A stretch of 64,000 nucleotides of DNA, taken from the NCBI GenBank assembly GCA_963965975.1, contig OZ014412.1:12972849-13036848 (forward strand), given 5' to 3'. The notes beneath the pieces are model-generated. The model saw only the letters and a list, made by a program, of their open reading frames with translations. It had not been told where the DNA came from and made no database searches. The stretch is from Xestospongia bergquistia. Its lineage: Eukaryota > Porifera > Demospongiae > Haplosclerida > Petrosiidae. Made by a program: the position numbers and the translations under genes. Shown piece after piece: positions 1 through 10,985 of this stretch (its first letter is position 1; every line of letters starts with the position of its first letter).

Positions 1-104
1 TTCAGGATTAATAATTAGAGACAATCAATATGAAAGTGTATCTCAATGACTTTAGAATTTAAAGTACATTAAGTTATATGTGACTTGTTCTTTTATTCAT
101 TTAG

Positions 105-1039
105 ACTAGTTTAATGAGACATCTTTGTACAACATTACCAACAGAAGCAGCTGCACAACAAAGTGTTAAGGTAATTGTCTAAAATGTCTGTAATGATAGG
201 TATAATATTGGTTAACATTTTAATGAGGGAATCATCTCAACAAAGAGTATTTAATTTTGTTCTGTTAATGAGTACGTACATGCAATATGTGTTCTTGCTC
301 TCAACTGTCTCAAGCCAGTAACTTTATCTAGTTTATGTAGATTATAAAAATATAGTAACTAGATACCACCCTAAAATTGAATATACCTGATATTAATAAC
401 ATTACTAGACATATAGACTGATGTGTATAAGACAATTTATTGTATAATGGTAAATTATTAAATGGTATGTGATCATTAGATTTTGATTTCTAACCAAAGA
501 ACAGTATCCATTGTGATTTGTGACTATTATATACAGTATTTATCATTTATATTATAGGCTCCTATTCAAGTGTTTGGATTAGATATTAATATAAGTCTTA
601 TTATAACTGCTAATGTATAATTTATAATGAAGTACATGTAGAGTGTATATGTACATGTAATGGTTTATACAATTGTTTTTTTAAATAAATGGATTTGTTA
701 ATTTTTTAGAAACTGATTCACCAGCTCTCTCTGGTTTTATTAATAACCCTATCATCAGAAAACAACAGAAGCAAAGTAAGTAATTAAGATAAGTGCTTTT
801 GTAATACTTACTCATCTTTAGCTGGTCTTAATGATGTTTTAAAAGAAAAGAAGTATTTTGATCTCACTGTAAACCTCTTTGGTTAGTTGTCCTTAATCCA
901 CAGTGAGATATTATGTGTTGTCATAATAATGTTACAGGTGCATTAGCCGAAAATAATCTCTGGAGTGATCAAAGCCTTTGGTACATTTATGAGTGCTTAT
1001 AGAAGAGAAGTCAACTTTGTTGTCACTACTGCATGCTAA
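105..1039 (+). pseudogene. ATP5PO: ATP synthase peripheral-stalk OSCP (delta) subunit, partial multi-exon copy
   Basis: OSCP links the F1 head of mitochondrial ATP synthase to the peripheral stalk. Candidate exons with AG/GT borders are 105-170 (presequence-like, reads SLMRHLCTTLPTEAAAQQ), 558 to about 588 (APIQVFGLD, matching the PPVQIYGIEGRY segment of OSCP), 710-775 (SGFINNPIIRKQQKQ), 822-881 (LKEKKYFDLTVNLF) and 938-1039 (ALAENN, then in another frame SGVIKAFGTFMSAYRREV and VVTTA). The last part matches the family's LLAEN...VISAFSTMMSVHRGEV...VTTA block. After GLD the second exon decays to stops, the last exon has a frame change near 955-962, and the protein ends at a TAA (1,037) with the usual C-terminal third missing. 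Splice phases of 710-775, 822-881 and 938 onward agree. It keeps introns, so it is not a processed copy. Most likely a truncated duplicate; a draft-quality real gene is less likely because the C-terminus is absent. Confidence 0.72.
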
Positions 1040-1304
1040 ATATTATTAAAGATTCATGTTGTCATCTTTGAATGCAGCTTAACAGCAAATTATACTATTA
1101 TGAAGTCGTGAATGGGTGTCTGTTGTTTCCTGTACAGTAAACACATTAAAGGAGCTAAAACAAATTTTAATTTCTTGATATAAAGTACATTATATACATT
1201 ATCTAATATAAAGTGCTGATAATGAGTGATTTGGCATGGTAGTCCTCCTCCCAGTAGGTCAATTCACTACGATTCTTTGGGTACTTGGTCTTCCTAGCAT
1301 AGTT

Positions 1305-1835
1305 AACCCTCGGCGCGCATGCGCAGCGAGGGTTATAGTACTTGGTTTGTCTGTCTGTATGTCTGTCTGTTACCGCTTCACCTCCCTTCTCGAACGGCTA
1401 TTTGGCATGAAAACGATATTACTTACCAAGCAGACCGTGAGGATCAGTTTAATCGGACGGTTTTCTCTGAAAATGCGGCGTTGCGGAGATCGAGCGGTGT
1501 TGCCTTAGCATCGACGTGGCCATTTTTGCAGAACCACAGGGAAATATCCAACAACAATATGCAGTGCAGCCCACCTTTTGATTACAATGACGCTGAAAAA
1601 GCGCGTGTGTTCTGGAATGCTACTTACCTATCTTGTATAAGCAGTTCCTGCAAAGCCAACTTAGCCTAACATAAAAAAAGGTGTAGATGGAAATTAAAAT
1701 AGGATGAGTGTGCTCTGCCAAAGGTATCAATATGTTCTCTTTGGGAAACATGTAGGGCATAATTTTATCTCTGCTGATTCCAGACTTTACTTTTGCACCG
1801 AGGGTTTGCACTTTAGTGCTTTTCATTGAGTACTT
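1305..1835. repeat. GC-richer repeat element headed by a GCGCATGCGC palindrome
   Basis: Base composition changes sharply from about 1,300 to 1,650. The block opens with a 30-bp near-palindrome (1,305-1,334; arms AACCCTCG..GCGCA, 13 of 15 positions pair), followed by a TCTG/TGTC-repeat stretch and a CpG-bearing segment with an uninterrupted plus-strand frame (1,319-1,669) that I do not recognise. Near 1,790-1,825 the phrase CACCGAGGGTTTGCAC partly mirrors the start, so the element may end there. I read it as a dispersed repeat insertion rather than a gene; the boundaries are approximate and there is no transposase. Confidence 0.4.
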
Positions 1836-2217
1836 TAGCAATCAACTTGATAGAATTTATGAGAGGAGTAGTTTCCAGCCAATGTTTGTAAGGAATGAGT
1901 TATTATTACCACAGAGACTGCTACTTCTATTGTTACAAAGGATAATAGAAAAAAAAGGTAGAAAGAACACTGTCCAAGTTCAAATATAGCAAATATAACT
2001 GTCCATTAATACTATGCCAGTAAATGATAGAACTTAGTTCATCTGCTAAATCTTCTACAAGTTGATCAATATTGAACTGAACAATGTTAGCATGAAAACC
2101 AGCATATCCAACTATAGTACAAAGATATGCAAGTGCATATATTACAAAAAATAATGGATTATTAGGGCAATACGCTGATAATAAAGCACACCAGAAAATG
2201 TCCAAGCAAAAAATCAC
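1835..2217 (-). pseudogene. Membrane protein fragment, possibly POT/SLC15-like peptide transporter
   Basis: The minus strand of 1,933-2,217 encodes a hydrophobic segment followed by AGFHANIVQFNIDQLVEDL and DELSSIIYWHS. This resembles the conserved 'G.QAN.IQFGLDQL' loop of proton-coupled oligopeptide transporter (SLC15) proteins. A second reading frame immediately downstream (about 1,835-1,965) continues with a further membrane-like segment, FVTIEVAVSVVIITHSLQTL. Adding one C to the CC at about 1,941 would join the two frames, so the break may be a homopolymer error. No start, no upstream exons and none of the other ten or so transmembrane helices were found. Family assignment is from a short motif only; another multipass protein is possible. 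Confidence 0.35.
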
Positions 2218-2299
2218 AAGAAGATGCCAGTGACAATGATCTTATAATATCCTGTCCATATGTTAGCTATCTATCTAAGTAATGAGAACAAAGAAAACC

Positions 2300-3800
2300 C
2301 ATAAAATATGCATTATTAAAAAGTAGTATTACTGGTACTATTTGATGTCTGAGTTTGCTGTACATAGTATCTCCAAAATATCTTATAAATATAATGTAGT
2401 TGTACATTGGAACATCTAAGACAGTTTACAAAAATAGATGACTGTGTAGACAAATGACAGAAATGACTAAAGAATCTTGACTGATGTCTTGTCATGTCTC
2501 AAAAGTTATGCTTGAAAACAGAGAAAGCTAAAAATTTAAAATGCTATTCATCAACGTTTATAATTCCCAATTATAACAATGATCTGATGATATAAACTTA
2601 ACAGACTACACTTAAAATATATGAAGTACTTAACAGCTATACTTGGGATAAACCTGATATACAACAGTATAATTACCACTAGTTATATGTACAGATTGCA
2701 AATGCAAATTTATTTTTGTTGAAAATAAGCATAAACTGTTGCTTTTACTAATGTAGTACAGTTTGTCTAGCTACATCACCTTCACTTTCTTAATACATTA
2801 GTAATTAATAGGATATATGTTGATATATTTATAACTATGCAACCTGTATACACTGTATTTAAAATTAAATCAATTTGCAATCAATCATCTTTTACAGTTT
2901 TGGTACATAATTTATATGTATAGTATATAATAATACATCATATATGATGTGTTTTGTAATAATGAAGCACTTCTGTGAACCTGTTTCTATATGTGATACA
3001 AGTATGAGACTCAGGCAAGGTATGTAGTGACTGTTGCAAGAAGTAATTGGTTAAGGTGTTTAACTATAGTTTCAAATTCACAAATTGAGAAACTGAATAA
3101 GCTAATGAAAGCTGAGCTATCACTCAAAGATTTTGACATCTACATTTACACTTATAAAACAAAAGCTGTAATGTTCGGTGACTATATTTTAGCTGGTCAT
3201 GGTAGTCAACATTCTCACGTGAAACTCGGTGTAACAGCAACACAGCGAGAGCCCTGTTCTTTTGTCCTTTAATTCTGTTCTAACCAGCTCTGTCTAAACG
3301 ACATCGAGCACTCTTCAACAGACTTAGATACTTCAGTATATATAATGTATATATTAATATGTATGTGTATGTATATACATATACATATATTGTATAGATA
3401 TATAATATCCAATATTAGTGTTTATGATCAATCTAGTGGACTCTGCATATTTAGAGAAAGTGAATTTTTGGCATTTATTGAATGTGTAGTTGGCTACAGG
3501 GCAGTTTAGAACTCAAATTTTCTAATGAGAAGAAAACAGTTCAGGTTAATAATATTCTAATTTTTCTATCTTAGTGAGGTTTCTCCACATTGTTACTTAA
3601 AAAAATAAAAGAACTACATTGTTAATGAAAAAAAAATCAATTAAGTTGATAGTAGACAACAAAATATTCTTGTACAAAAACAGTAGCTTGACTAACAGTA
3701 CTAACAACAATGACATAATTATACATAATTCAAACTATATTCAAAATCAAAATTTCAAACTTGTAATTACATACAAAAGTAAATATTGGATCACACTACA
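2300..3800. other. Non-coding AT-rich stretch
   Basis: No gene is supported here. An 81-residue plus-strand frame (3,027-3,272) and an Asn/Lys-rich one (3,619-3,867) match no family and are what AT-rich DNA gives by chance. Around 3,340-3,410 there is a degenerate TA/TG/CA-type simple repeat. Confidence 0.5.
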
Positions 3801-3811
3801 TACAAATTTAA

Positions 3812-4545
3812 TTATGAAGATAGCTCAGCAATTTTCTCAGGAATATGATGTAACTTCATATCCCTAACTGCCTTAATCAAAGCTTCTTTAGTAGCTTTGC
3901 CCTCATTTAACCATATGGTAATCATTTTTTTTGGACCTGGTTCTGATTGATAAAACATGTTGTCTTTAATTGCCTTCAAAAGCAGAATCTCGAAAGCCCA
4001 AGTATATACCTAGTGTGTACCAATCAACTACATCATCAACAGCCTGTAAGACAGCATAGATATGTGTCTCATCTAATAAGAAAATAACATATAAAAGTAT
4101 AGTCGGTGTTATTGCATATCTAAAGGTCCATCTGGTATATTGGTATGGAAAGGAACTATGGCAGGTAATGAGGTAGAATCTACATTAAAATAATGTTAAT
4201 CATTGATTTGTACATATAATAAGCTTTTTGTAACTAACCAATAAGCCAACATCTTTGTCTTTCATTTGTTAACTGCAATGTTGGCAAGTTCTTCTCAATA
4301 CTACATCTAATGGATGGAGGATCATCTTCATATGATATTAACACAGGATGTAACTTGTATCCTGTTTTCTGATGTTGTCGTTATCAGGACACTGTTACTT
4401 CAGCTTTTAAAGCTCCTTCTTCATATGCAAGTATATCACCACATGTTGATATGGTGTCACTAAATTGTAGTATAATAGTAATTGATATTGTTGAATGACA
4501 ACATTTGACTCTTCAATAGTAAAGTGTAAAGTTAGTTCACTGTCA
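3812..4545 (-). pseudogene. UPA/Death-domain-like C-terminal region of an ankyrin-type protein
   Basis: Two minus-strand blocks look like the end of a ZU5/UPA/Death type protein. Block 1 (about 4,239-4,545, ending at a GT donor) includes ELTLHFTIEESNV and then GYKLHPVLISYEDDPPSIRC, LPTLQLTNERQRCWLI. Block 2 (3,812-4,179, starting after an AG) reads TSLPAIVPFHTNIPDGPL, then ETHIYAVLQAVDDVVDWYTLG, IYLGFRDSAFE, and a helical tail MITIWLNEGKATKEALIKAV ending in a TAA at 3,812. The order 'W-x-LG-x-x-LG ... W-L ... AT-x-x-x-L-x-x-A' is the Death-domain pattern used in signalling adaptors and ankyrins. Frames shift at least twice (near 4,105 and 3,968) and block 1 has two adjacent stops near 4,385. 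Family call is by pattern. Ankyrin-like pieces lie upstream on the same strand, giving a plausible ankyrin-UPA-Death order. Confidence 0.5.
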
Positions 4546-4599
4546 TGCTGACAGTGTATATAATGATCTTGTTGCCTAGCTTCATTTACTAAGAATCAA

Positions 4600-4656
4600 T
4601 TGAAGTTATCATTCAATCTGTCCATATTGAGATGCAGCAATCAGGGGTGTTGCCTG
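4600..4656 (-). pseudogene. Ankyrin-repeat fragment
   Basis: The minus strand reads ATPLIAASQYGQIE, the first helix-turn of an ankyrin repeat (consensus 'G.TPL..A...G..E'), then meets stops where the second helix should be. It is 5' of the UPA/Death-like blocks on the same strand and may be part of the same broken gene. Confidence 0.5.
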
Positions 4657-4782
4657 CAACTATATAAGAGTAAATGATAAGTTTTATTATTAACAATGAT
4701 ATTTTCAAAATGTAGATATTGTATAATTAATTAGTGAAATTTATTTTAAAGAGTACAGACAATATCACAATAGTATCCATAC

Positions 4783-5196
4783 TACAGTAGTTGCTCTTTT
4801 GAGAGACCACCCTCATATCCAACAAATAGTGGTTTCCCAAAAGAGGTTGTCTTCCACTAGAGGTGGGTGGGATAATGGGTTGGATCAATTTTTAATCATG
4901 AGAAAAATGTATGTACATGTATTTAGCTCTAATAATTCTACTTGGTAGTTCTACTTTAGTTAACTACAGCTACAAGTCATATGATATGCAATTATGTGCA
5001 TGCATTGTACTTTACATGCAATTTACACTTCTAATGGTCTTAGAAATGCACGATGTTAGTGGTCTCTGGGCTCACAAAAATATGGTCTTTGACTAGGGGT
5101 TGTTTTGTATTGTAATGCATCGGTACACAGAAATTGTGGTCTCTCAAAAGAGGTGGTCTTGCATGGGAGTGGTCTCTCAAAAGAGGGAGTACTGTA
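4783..5196. mobile_element. Non-autonomous TIR element (MITE), Tc1/mariner-style ends
   Basis: A 410-bp element is bounded by CAGTA-starting inverted ends: the left end is CAGTAGTTGCTCTTTTGAGA from 4,785, and the right end is its imperfect reverse complement finishing at 5,194. Both sides are flanked by TA (4,783-4,784 and 5,195-5,196), the target duplication expected for Tc1/mariner-like elements. The phrase GTGGTCTCTCAAAAGAGG recurs inside near the right end, giving subterminal repeats. It has no transposase; the 61-codon frame inside (4,911-5,096) is not convincing. Confidence 0.65.
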
Positions 5197-6670
5197 TTAG
5201 TATATTACTGAAATATTAGTTGTTGTTATAAACTATGTTGGTCATACTCAGGTAATGAATAATAATTATTAGTTAGTGTTATTACAAATGTATACTTCTC
5301 ATTACATATCTATGAGCAACTTACAAGATATGGACCTAACATGATAGGGAAGATATGTGATAATGTTACTCTACATCCTTACTAATTACATTTAAAACAT
5401 TTGTTAAAATATTTCTGTATTGAGATCAATACAACAATCATTCATCTGGCTGTCTAATAGTTGATGACTCTTTAGCTGTTACTAAGGACTTATTATATGA
5501 TATTTGATTAGTTGTTGCATTATAGATATTATTTGTTTTTTGTTGTGATCTTAAGTATTGGCTGTCCAGACAAAAATAAAGTCTATTATGTCCTTTACCA
5601 TTTGATAGCTATCTAGCTAAGTCACTTCTAATATTATTTATTATACAATTATAGTTAGTCCGTGGATCTGTTAACACTAGAAGTTTTGATGTACAATTAT
5701 TGGATTGGATTTGTATATTAAAGATCACTTTTATATATGAAATTACAAACTTAATCCTTTTAACTGTGATAAAAAATTAATCAAAAAAAAAATTATTAGT
5801 AGGCTACAATATTGCTATAATGAACAAGCAAATAGATTTTTTGTGCAAATGTATACAACTATAATAAAACACCTAATTATAATTCTCATACAAGATACTA
5901 AATAGTGGATAGTTACGAAGGGAGATGATTGTTTATATGAAGTAAAAAATAAACAACATTGTGAAACATTAATCAAATCATTAATAACCTAACAAGATAT
6001 GGAAAACATGTGACTTTACTTTACATACTCTATAATTAAATACTTTTCAATTCATTTATTGAATTTATTGCAACTACAGAAATTATTCCAGAAATTTTAA
6101 TGCAAGTCTATTATGCTATTGTCTTTGCTGACTATACTGGTTATGAATGGATAAAAAATAAAAAATAATTTTGATTCTGAAGTATAAATTTTGGAATACA
6201 GTAAACCTAAGAGCACTCTAAAAAAATATTCATGATCTAGGCTTCTCTTTGGAATTTTAACAAACTACACATACTAGACCTTTATCAGCATTCTGGTAGA
6301 TTATGAATTTATAAATAAAGTGAGTGTATGAATATGAGTGTGACATATTCTCTTGTAATGAATCTACAAATTGGCACATTAATAGTAATATTTCCATAAT
6401 ATAGTTCCTAGAAAGTTTGTAGAGTCAGGAAAAATGTGTTTGAGGAGCCATTGTATAATAAAACTTCATTGACAAAACATTATATAATAAATTAATACAA
6501 AAATGTTTGGTGGGCATAACCATTGCCACACCTACTTTTGCTGAAAATCAAAGTAAGCAACAAATGTGCTTATGTCATAGTACACACTTAGTATTAACTA
6601 TTGCTTCACACACAGTGTCTTATAATTTAATTGTACATCATAAGAGTTAGCTAATTATCATATCTGGATT
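5197..6670. other. Non-coding AT-rich stretch
   Basis: I see no exon-like stretch, long frame or tandem repeat here on either strand. Confidence 0.5.
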
Positions 6671-6681
6671 ATGATAGTTTA

Positions 6682-6766
6682 CTGTTTACATCTGCTCCTT
6701 GCTTAATAAATAACTTGACTTGTTTGATGTCTCCAGCACTAGCTACCAAATACAGCTGTTCATTCT
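6682..6766 (-). pseudogene. Single ankyrin-repeat exon
   Basis: After an AG acceptor (minus strand, about 6,767) the sequence reads NEQLYLVASAGDIKQVKLFI then KQGADVN, a near-perfect ankyrin repeat, and reaches a GT. It is an isolated exon. It could be the 5' ankyrin part of the same minus-strand gene whose UPA/Death-like end is at 3,812-4,545; no exons were recognised between 4,660 and 6,680. Confidence 0.55.
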
Positions 6767-7209
6767 ATTATAAATACAGACACGTATCATCTACTGTAAT
6801 ATAGTGGTTATTCAGATGAACCTTGTAAATAAAGAGCATTTTTAGAAAGATATTCTGTCTATACACTAATACTTTTATATGAGTTTAGTTAATATCAGAG
6901 ATATATAGATATGATGACATAGTATTTGTGATGGACTAGAAATTTGTTTATTTATTTTCAGTAAACATACATTATTGTTATGAGTTTATTTATTGTAGTA
7001 ATCTCTGTATATACAAACATTGTTATCTGCTAGAACCTTCTATGTCACATGTGTATAAAAGAAAGATGATTTTGTTGGTAAGGACAGACTTCCTCCAATT
7101 CTCTCATAAAGTTAACTTTACCAGTCAGGGAATCTTTCACATTTGGTGGCAGCGGTGGGATCAGTCGTAGCAGTAGTGACGAGACCCATAAATATAGAAG
7201 CAGCTAAGT

Positions 7210-8112
7210 TTGTGTTGTATGACTAATTGTTCTGGAAGGAGTTACCAGAAGCTTGACCTTGAAGCAGGAGTCATGTCAGTGGATCTTAGTCAAGTGTTGC
7301 AGGCACTTATTGAAGACAGGCAGGCTCGTGAAAGGAACCTGGCTGAGGAGCGTGAGAGAAGAGAAGAAGAGCGTCAGGCTCGTGAAAGGAACCTGGCTGA
7401 GGAACGTGAGAGAAGAGAAGAAGAGCGTGAGAGAAGAGAAGAAGAGACTAAAAAGCACATGGAGCTATTACTAAAGCTGGTGGAAGGAGTTCAAGGAAAT
7501 AAAGGAGGTGGTCTAGAGTCTCATAGTATGTGTGAAACGGAGAAGGAGGCAAGGGTGACCAAGTTAACAGAAGATGATGATGATGACATTGAAGCATACC
7601 TAACTACATTCGAGCGGATGATGGATGCATACGAGGTACCACAATCCAGATGGTCATTCAAGCTGGCACCTCAGCTTATTGGTCGAGCTCAGCAAGCATA
7701 TGCAGGGCTGACACCCAATGATGCAAAGGATTATAAAAAGCTAAAAGTTGCAATCCTAAAAAGGTATGGTGTGAATGAGGAGAACTACCGTCAACGGTTC
7801 AGACAAGGTAGGAGAAAGAAAGGAGAATTGTGCGCAGAGTTTGCAGTAAGGTTGGGTGATTTAATGGATAAATGGATGCAGGGATGTGATAATATGGAAG
7901 CAGTAAAAGACAAGCTGGTGATGGAGCAGTTAATCGAGATACTCCTTAGTTGTGTACGTATATGGGTGAAGGAGCATAAGCCTAAGACAAGCAAGGAGGC
8001 TGGAGAGTATGCCGATGATTACTTCCAGGCCAGAGGACCCGGACTGGACTCGTCAAAAGGTTGCTCAACATCATATACAACCAGCACCACTCATTCCCCT
8101 CCCTATTATTGA
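7210..8112 (+). pseudogene. Retrotransposon Gag with coiled-coil start and SCAN-like capsid domain
   Basis: Gag forms the particle shell of the retroelement. Residues about 37-80 are three copies of an Arg/Glu-rich unit (RQARERNLAEERERREEE), a strongly charged coiled coil. From about residue 120 a capsid-type region follows (EAYLTTFERMM). Residues about 195-270 carry NYRQRFRQ, LCAEFAVRLGDLMDKW, LVMEQLIEIL and WVKEHKP, which is the signature pattern of the SCAN domain; vertebrate SCAN domains are known to derive from Gmr1-like Gag. A second Met at 7,273 may be the true start because it begins MSVDLSQ. The last 25 or so codons are out of frame with retroelement homology and result from the internal deletion; the zinc knuckle is lost. 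Confidence 0.85.
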
Positions 8113-8995
8113 TACTCCATTTAAGAGAGTTGCTATGGATATTGTTGGACCTCTCCTTCGCAGTCGGTCAGGAAAACGATACATTCTGGTCTTGTGTGAC
8201 TACGCAACTCGGTATCCTGAGGCTGTTGCCTTACGCTCAATTGATGCTGAACACATTGTTGAGGAACTAGTCCACATTTTTGCTCGTGTGGGCATCCCAG
8301 ACGAGATTCTCACGGACCAAGGGGCTAACTTTACATCTAAACTCCTATCAGAATTATACAAAATGCTTCACATCCATCAGTTACGAACAAGCCCCTACCA
8401 TCCTCAAACGGATGGACTCGTGGAACGTTTCAATCAAACTCTGAAGTCCATGTTACAGAAGGCAGCAACAAGTGAAGGCAAAGATTGGGACAAAATGTTG
8501 CCCTATCTCCTGTTTGCTTATCGGGAGGTGCCTCAGGCATCTACAGGGTTCTCTCCTTTTGAACTTTTGTATGGGAGAGCTGTAAATGGTCCTTTGGATG
8601 TACTGAAGAATACCTGGGAAGCTGGAGGGCCTGGAGAAGACAGTATTGTATCCCATATCCTCTCAATTTGTGACAAACTAGCAAAAATGACAGAGTTAGT
8701 GAAGAATAATTTATCTAATGCACAGGAGAGACAACGTAAGTGGTATGACCGCAATGCCCGTACTCGTGAGTTTAAGCCAGGACAGCAAGTGCTGGTGCTT
8801 CTTCCCACATCCAGTAGTAAACTGCTTGCTCAATAGCAATGGCCATATGAGATAGTTAAACGCATTGGAGAAGTCAATTACATTGTGGACATGTATGATC
8901 GCAGGAAAAGGAAACGGTTGTTCCATGTCAATATGTTACGTGAGTGGTATACCCAATCAAGCAGTGCTTTATATAGTACAAAAGTATTTGATGGG
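8057..8995 (+). pseudogene. Retrotransposon integrase core, interrupted by one stop
   Basis: This frame encodes the catalytic core of a Ty3/gypsy integrase, which inserts element DNA. The D,D,E residues can be placed: AMDIVGPL (first D), LTDQGANF (second D) and HPQTDGLVERFNQTL (E). FAYREVPQASTGFSPFELLYGR follows in two parts, then the C-terminal module ending in [10 protein letters not shown] near 8,940. The N-terminal HHCC zinc domain is absent because of the deletion upstream. A TAG at 8,834-8,836 interrupts the C-terminal module where the family usually has Trp, a TGG-to-TAG type change; the same frame continues on the other side. It joins directly, in frame, to the RT region. Confidence 0.88.
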
Positions 8996-9558
8996 GAACA
9001 GGACATACCTACCTGGACAAAGAGTGGTAAAACACAGTCAAAAGTTCAACCAATTTTTGGAAATAATCTCACCCAATTGCAACAGGAGAACCTGATGCAG
9101 TTATTAGAGAAATTTAGTGATGTGATTAGTGATACTCCTGGTCGTACAGATTTGGTGGAATACCATGTTCTCACTAGAGATGCTCATCCAGTACGACTGC
9201 CTGCTTATCGCCTACCACACTCCTATCGAGACACTGTGAAACAAGAGTTAGATCAAATGCTTCACCAGGGAATTATAGAACCAGCGTCTAGTGCTTGGAG
9301 TGCTCCAGTGGTACTGGTAAAGAAGAAAGATGGATCATTACGTTTGTGTATTGATTACCGGTGTTTAAACAAACTCTCGGATGGTGATGCCCCGAGTGGA
9401 CAAGCTGATCGACCAAGTTGGCAAGGCCAAGTTCATCTCAGCATTGGACCTTACTCGTGGTTATTGGCAGGTTCCAATTGCCAAGGATAGCCGACCCAAG
9501 ACAGCATTTGTGACTCCCTTCGGGCTATTTCAGTTCAATGTTATGCCAAAGATTATAT
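8996..9558 (+). pseudogene. Retrotransposon reverse transcriptase, N-terminal part only
   Basis: The region reads [59 protein letters not shown] and [13 protein letters not shown], the fingers/palm start of a Ty3/gypsy RT. A frame change at about 9,375-9,395 accompanies loss of a few codons. The next frame continues [26 protein letters not shown] (first catalytic Asp) and TPFGLFQFNVMP, then homology stops at about 9,558. The YxDD box and the rest of RT are gone. Confidence 0.88.
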
Positions 9559-9579
9559 CAACAATGATGAGGAAATGAG

Positions 9580-10380
9580 ATCTTTGTTTTCAAATGATTT
9601 GTTTACAGTTTCTTTACTAGTTCTAAAAATCTCATCCATTTCTATAACCACAGCTTTACAAATGTGTTAATGAGTGCTATTCCTTATGTTTGCAATGCCA
9701 TTATAAATATTATACTTCACTTAATGATACATAAACAATATGTTACTTAAACTTAATATGTATTAATAATAATATACTCGATATATATTGCACTGAAATT
9801 TTCTTTATTATAGAAGAACATGCTTGATTTAGTAATGATAATGAGAAAGACACCCTAAGTGTTCCTGGACATGCCTGTAGGAGAACATTTTCATTCTTGG
9901 CAATTAATATGGAAGAAGAATCCTCCACCTCCAGATTGTTCACCTTTAGACAAATATAATCCTTCACTTGAATTTAAGGACACAAAACAAAACAACACGT
10001 GATTAATTAAACCTGTATAGAAGAAAGTTTGGAGGTTGTGATATTGAAGTGATTGTCATACACTCTTATATCTAATAACCAATTAAGTGTGTGGGTCAAA
10101 AATGTGTACGAGGTATGTTTTTCCTCTATTAGATTTTGACCTGCTGAAAAGTCTATAAAATTGGTAGCTCAGTGCTAGCTGTAATTAAATTTAGTTTTAA
10201 GTAATAATCCATTTTTTTGGATATGGATAAACTCTATACAATAAGACAGTCACTCCATTTACAGACTATACACTTTTATTGTATATTGATAATTTTTTTT
10301 GCTGTGACAACTATAGTTCATACATATACAAAAGATTATTAGAAAATGTCAGGTTAAAATAGCTTGGCAGTACTGTACAT
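9580..10380. other. Non-coding interval after the retroelement
   Basis: A 74-codon minus-strand frame at 9,743-9,967 reads somewhat protein-like (SSSILIAKNENVLLQACPG) but matches nothing I know. Otherwise AT-rich sequence. Confidence 0.35.
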
Positions 10381-10384
10381 TTAC

Positions 10385-10985
10385 AGTTACACAAATTATT
10401 TTTGGTATGTATAATATTGGTATGTAGATACTGTTTACTAACTTGTGATACTCTTTTCTTTAGCTCATGTAATTTGTACATTGGGACTGCTACAATGCTG
10501 TCTCCATCCATTGAGAACTGTCTTGTTTGCACAGACTTTTGCATGCCATGTATTAGCAATGGTAGCTCGAGAATAATTAACAACAGCAGGATTACTAATG
10601 GTTCATGTCTGACATAATCATCTTCTTTACTACTCATTCTAGCAATAGCATTTTCTACAACTGCAGCAATATGTGGTTGTTTATCTTCTTTTAGTTTACT
10701 CATTATTTTTGCAGAGACATTTTTAAATGATATCTTCCCTTTTTAGGATCAGTTTCATTAGAGTTTATAAGCTCTTCTGTTCTTTCTTTTACAACCTCTT
10801 GTGTAGCTTTGACATGTGAATTAAAGTCTTCCAGCCTTTCTTTAAGACTTGTCCTTGGAGTAGTTGTTGGAAAGGGACTCTCTGTTTTTTTTAAAGCTGT
10901 CCAATATGTTAGGGAAATTTGTTCCAAATGTTTGAGTATCTTTTTCTGGTTTGTAGACCATATGTTGTTGTCCTTCTTGTTGAAA
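10385..10985 (-). pseudogene. Unrecognised helical coding block joined to the ABC-transporter relic
   Basis: Three overlapping minus-strand frames give one protein-like sequence: TQTFGTNFPNILDSF, then FPTTTPRTSLKERLEDFNSH, VKATQEVVKERTEELINSNE, then ISFKNVSAKIMSKLKEDKQP, HIAAVVENAIARMSSKEDDY and MDGDSIVAVPMYKLHELKKR. Frame changes fall at an A8 run (about 10,888) and a GGG (about 10,737), both homopolymers. The middle is Lys/Glu-rich and predicted helical. It follows the ABCG-like pieces without an obvious gap, although nothing in ABCG transporters corresponds to it, so the junction may be a rearrangement. Family unknown. Confidence 0.4.

Larger units (their letters stand above)
7000..9560 (+). 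mobile_element. Truncated, internally deleted Ty3/gypsy retrotransposon of the Gmr1-like type
   Basis: Order seen: probable 5' LTR tail with TATAAAAG at 7,054-7,061 and a CA end near 7,142; a likely primer-binding region starting TGGTGGCAGCGGTGGGA at 7,144; gag with a SCAN-like domain; integrase core; then reverse transcriptase. Integrase before RT is the Ty1/copia order, but the sequences are Ty3/gypsy-like; this combination is known for the Gmr1 group. Missing are the gag zinc knuckle, protease, the integrase HHCC domain, most of RT with the YxDD motif, RNase H and the 3' LTR. An internal deletion joins gag to integrase at about 8,040-8,060, and the copy stops at about 9,558. It cannot move by itself. 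Confidence 0.93.

Noticed and set aside
7210..9558. Active retrotransposon, or a copia element because IN precedes RT
   Set aside because: Protease, IN zinc domain, YxDD, RNase H and the 3' LTR are missing; the IN and RT motifs are gypsy-type, so the order is better explained by the Gmr1 group.
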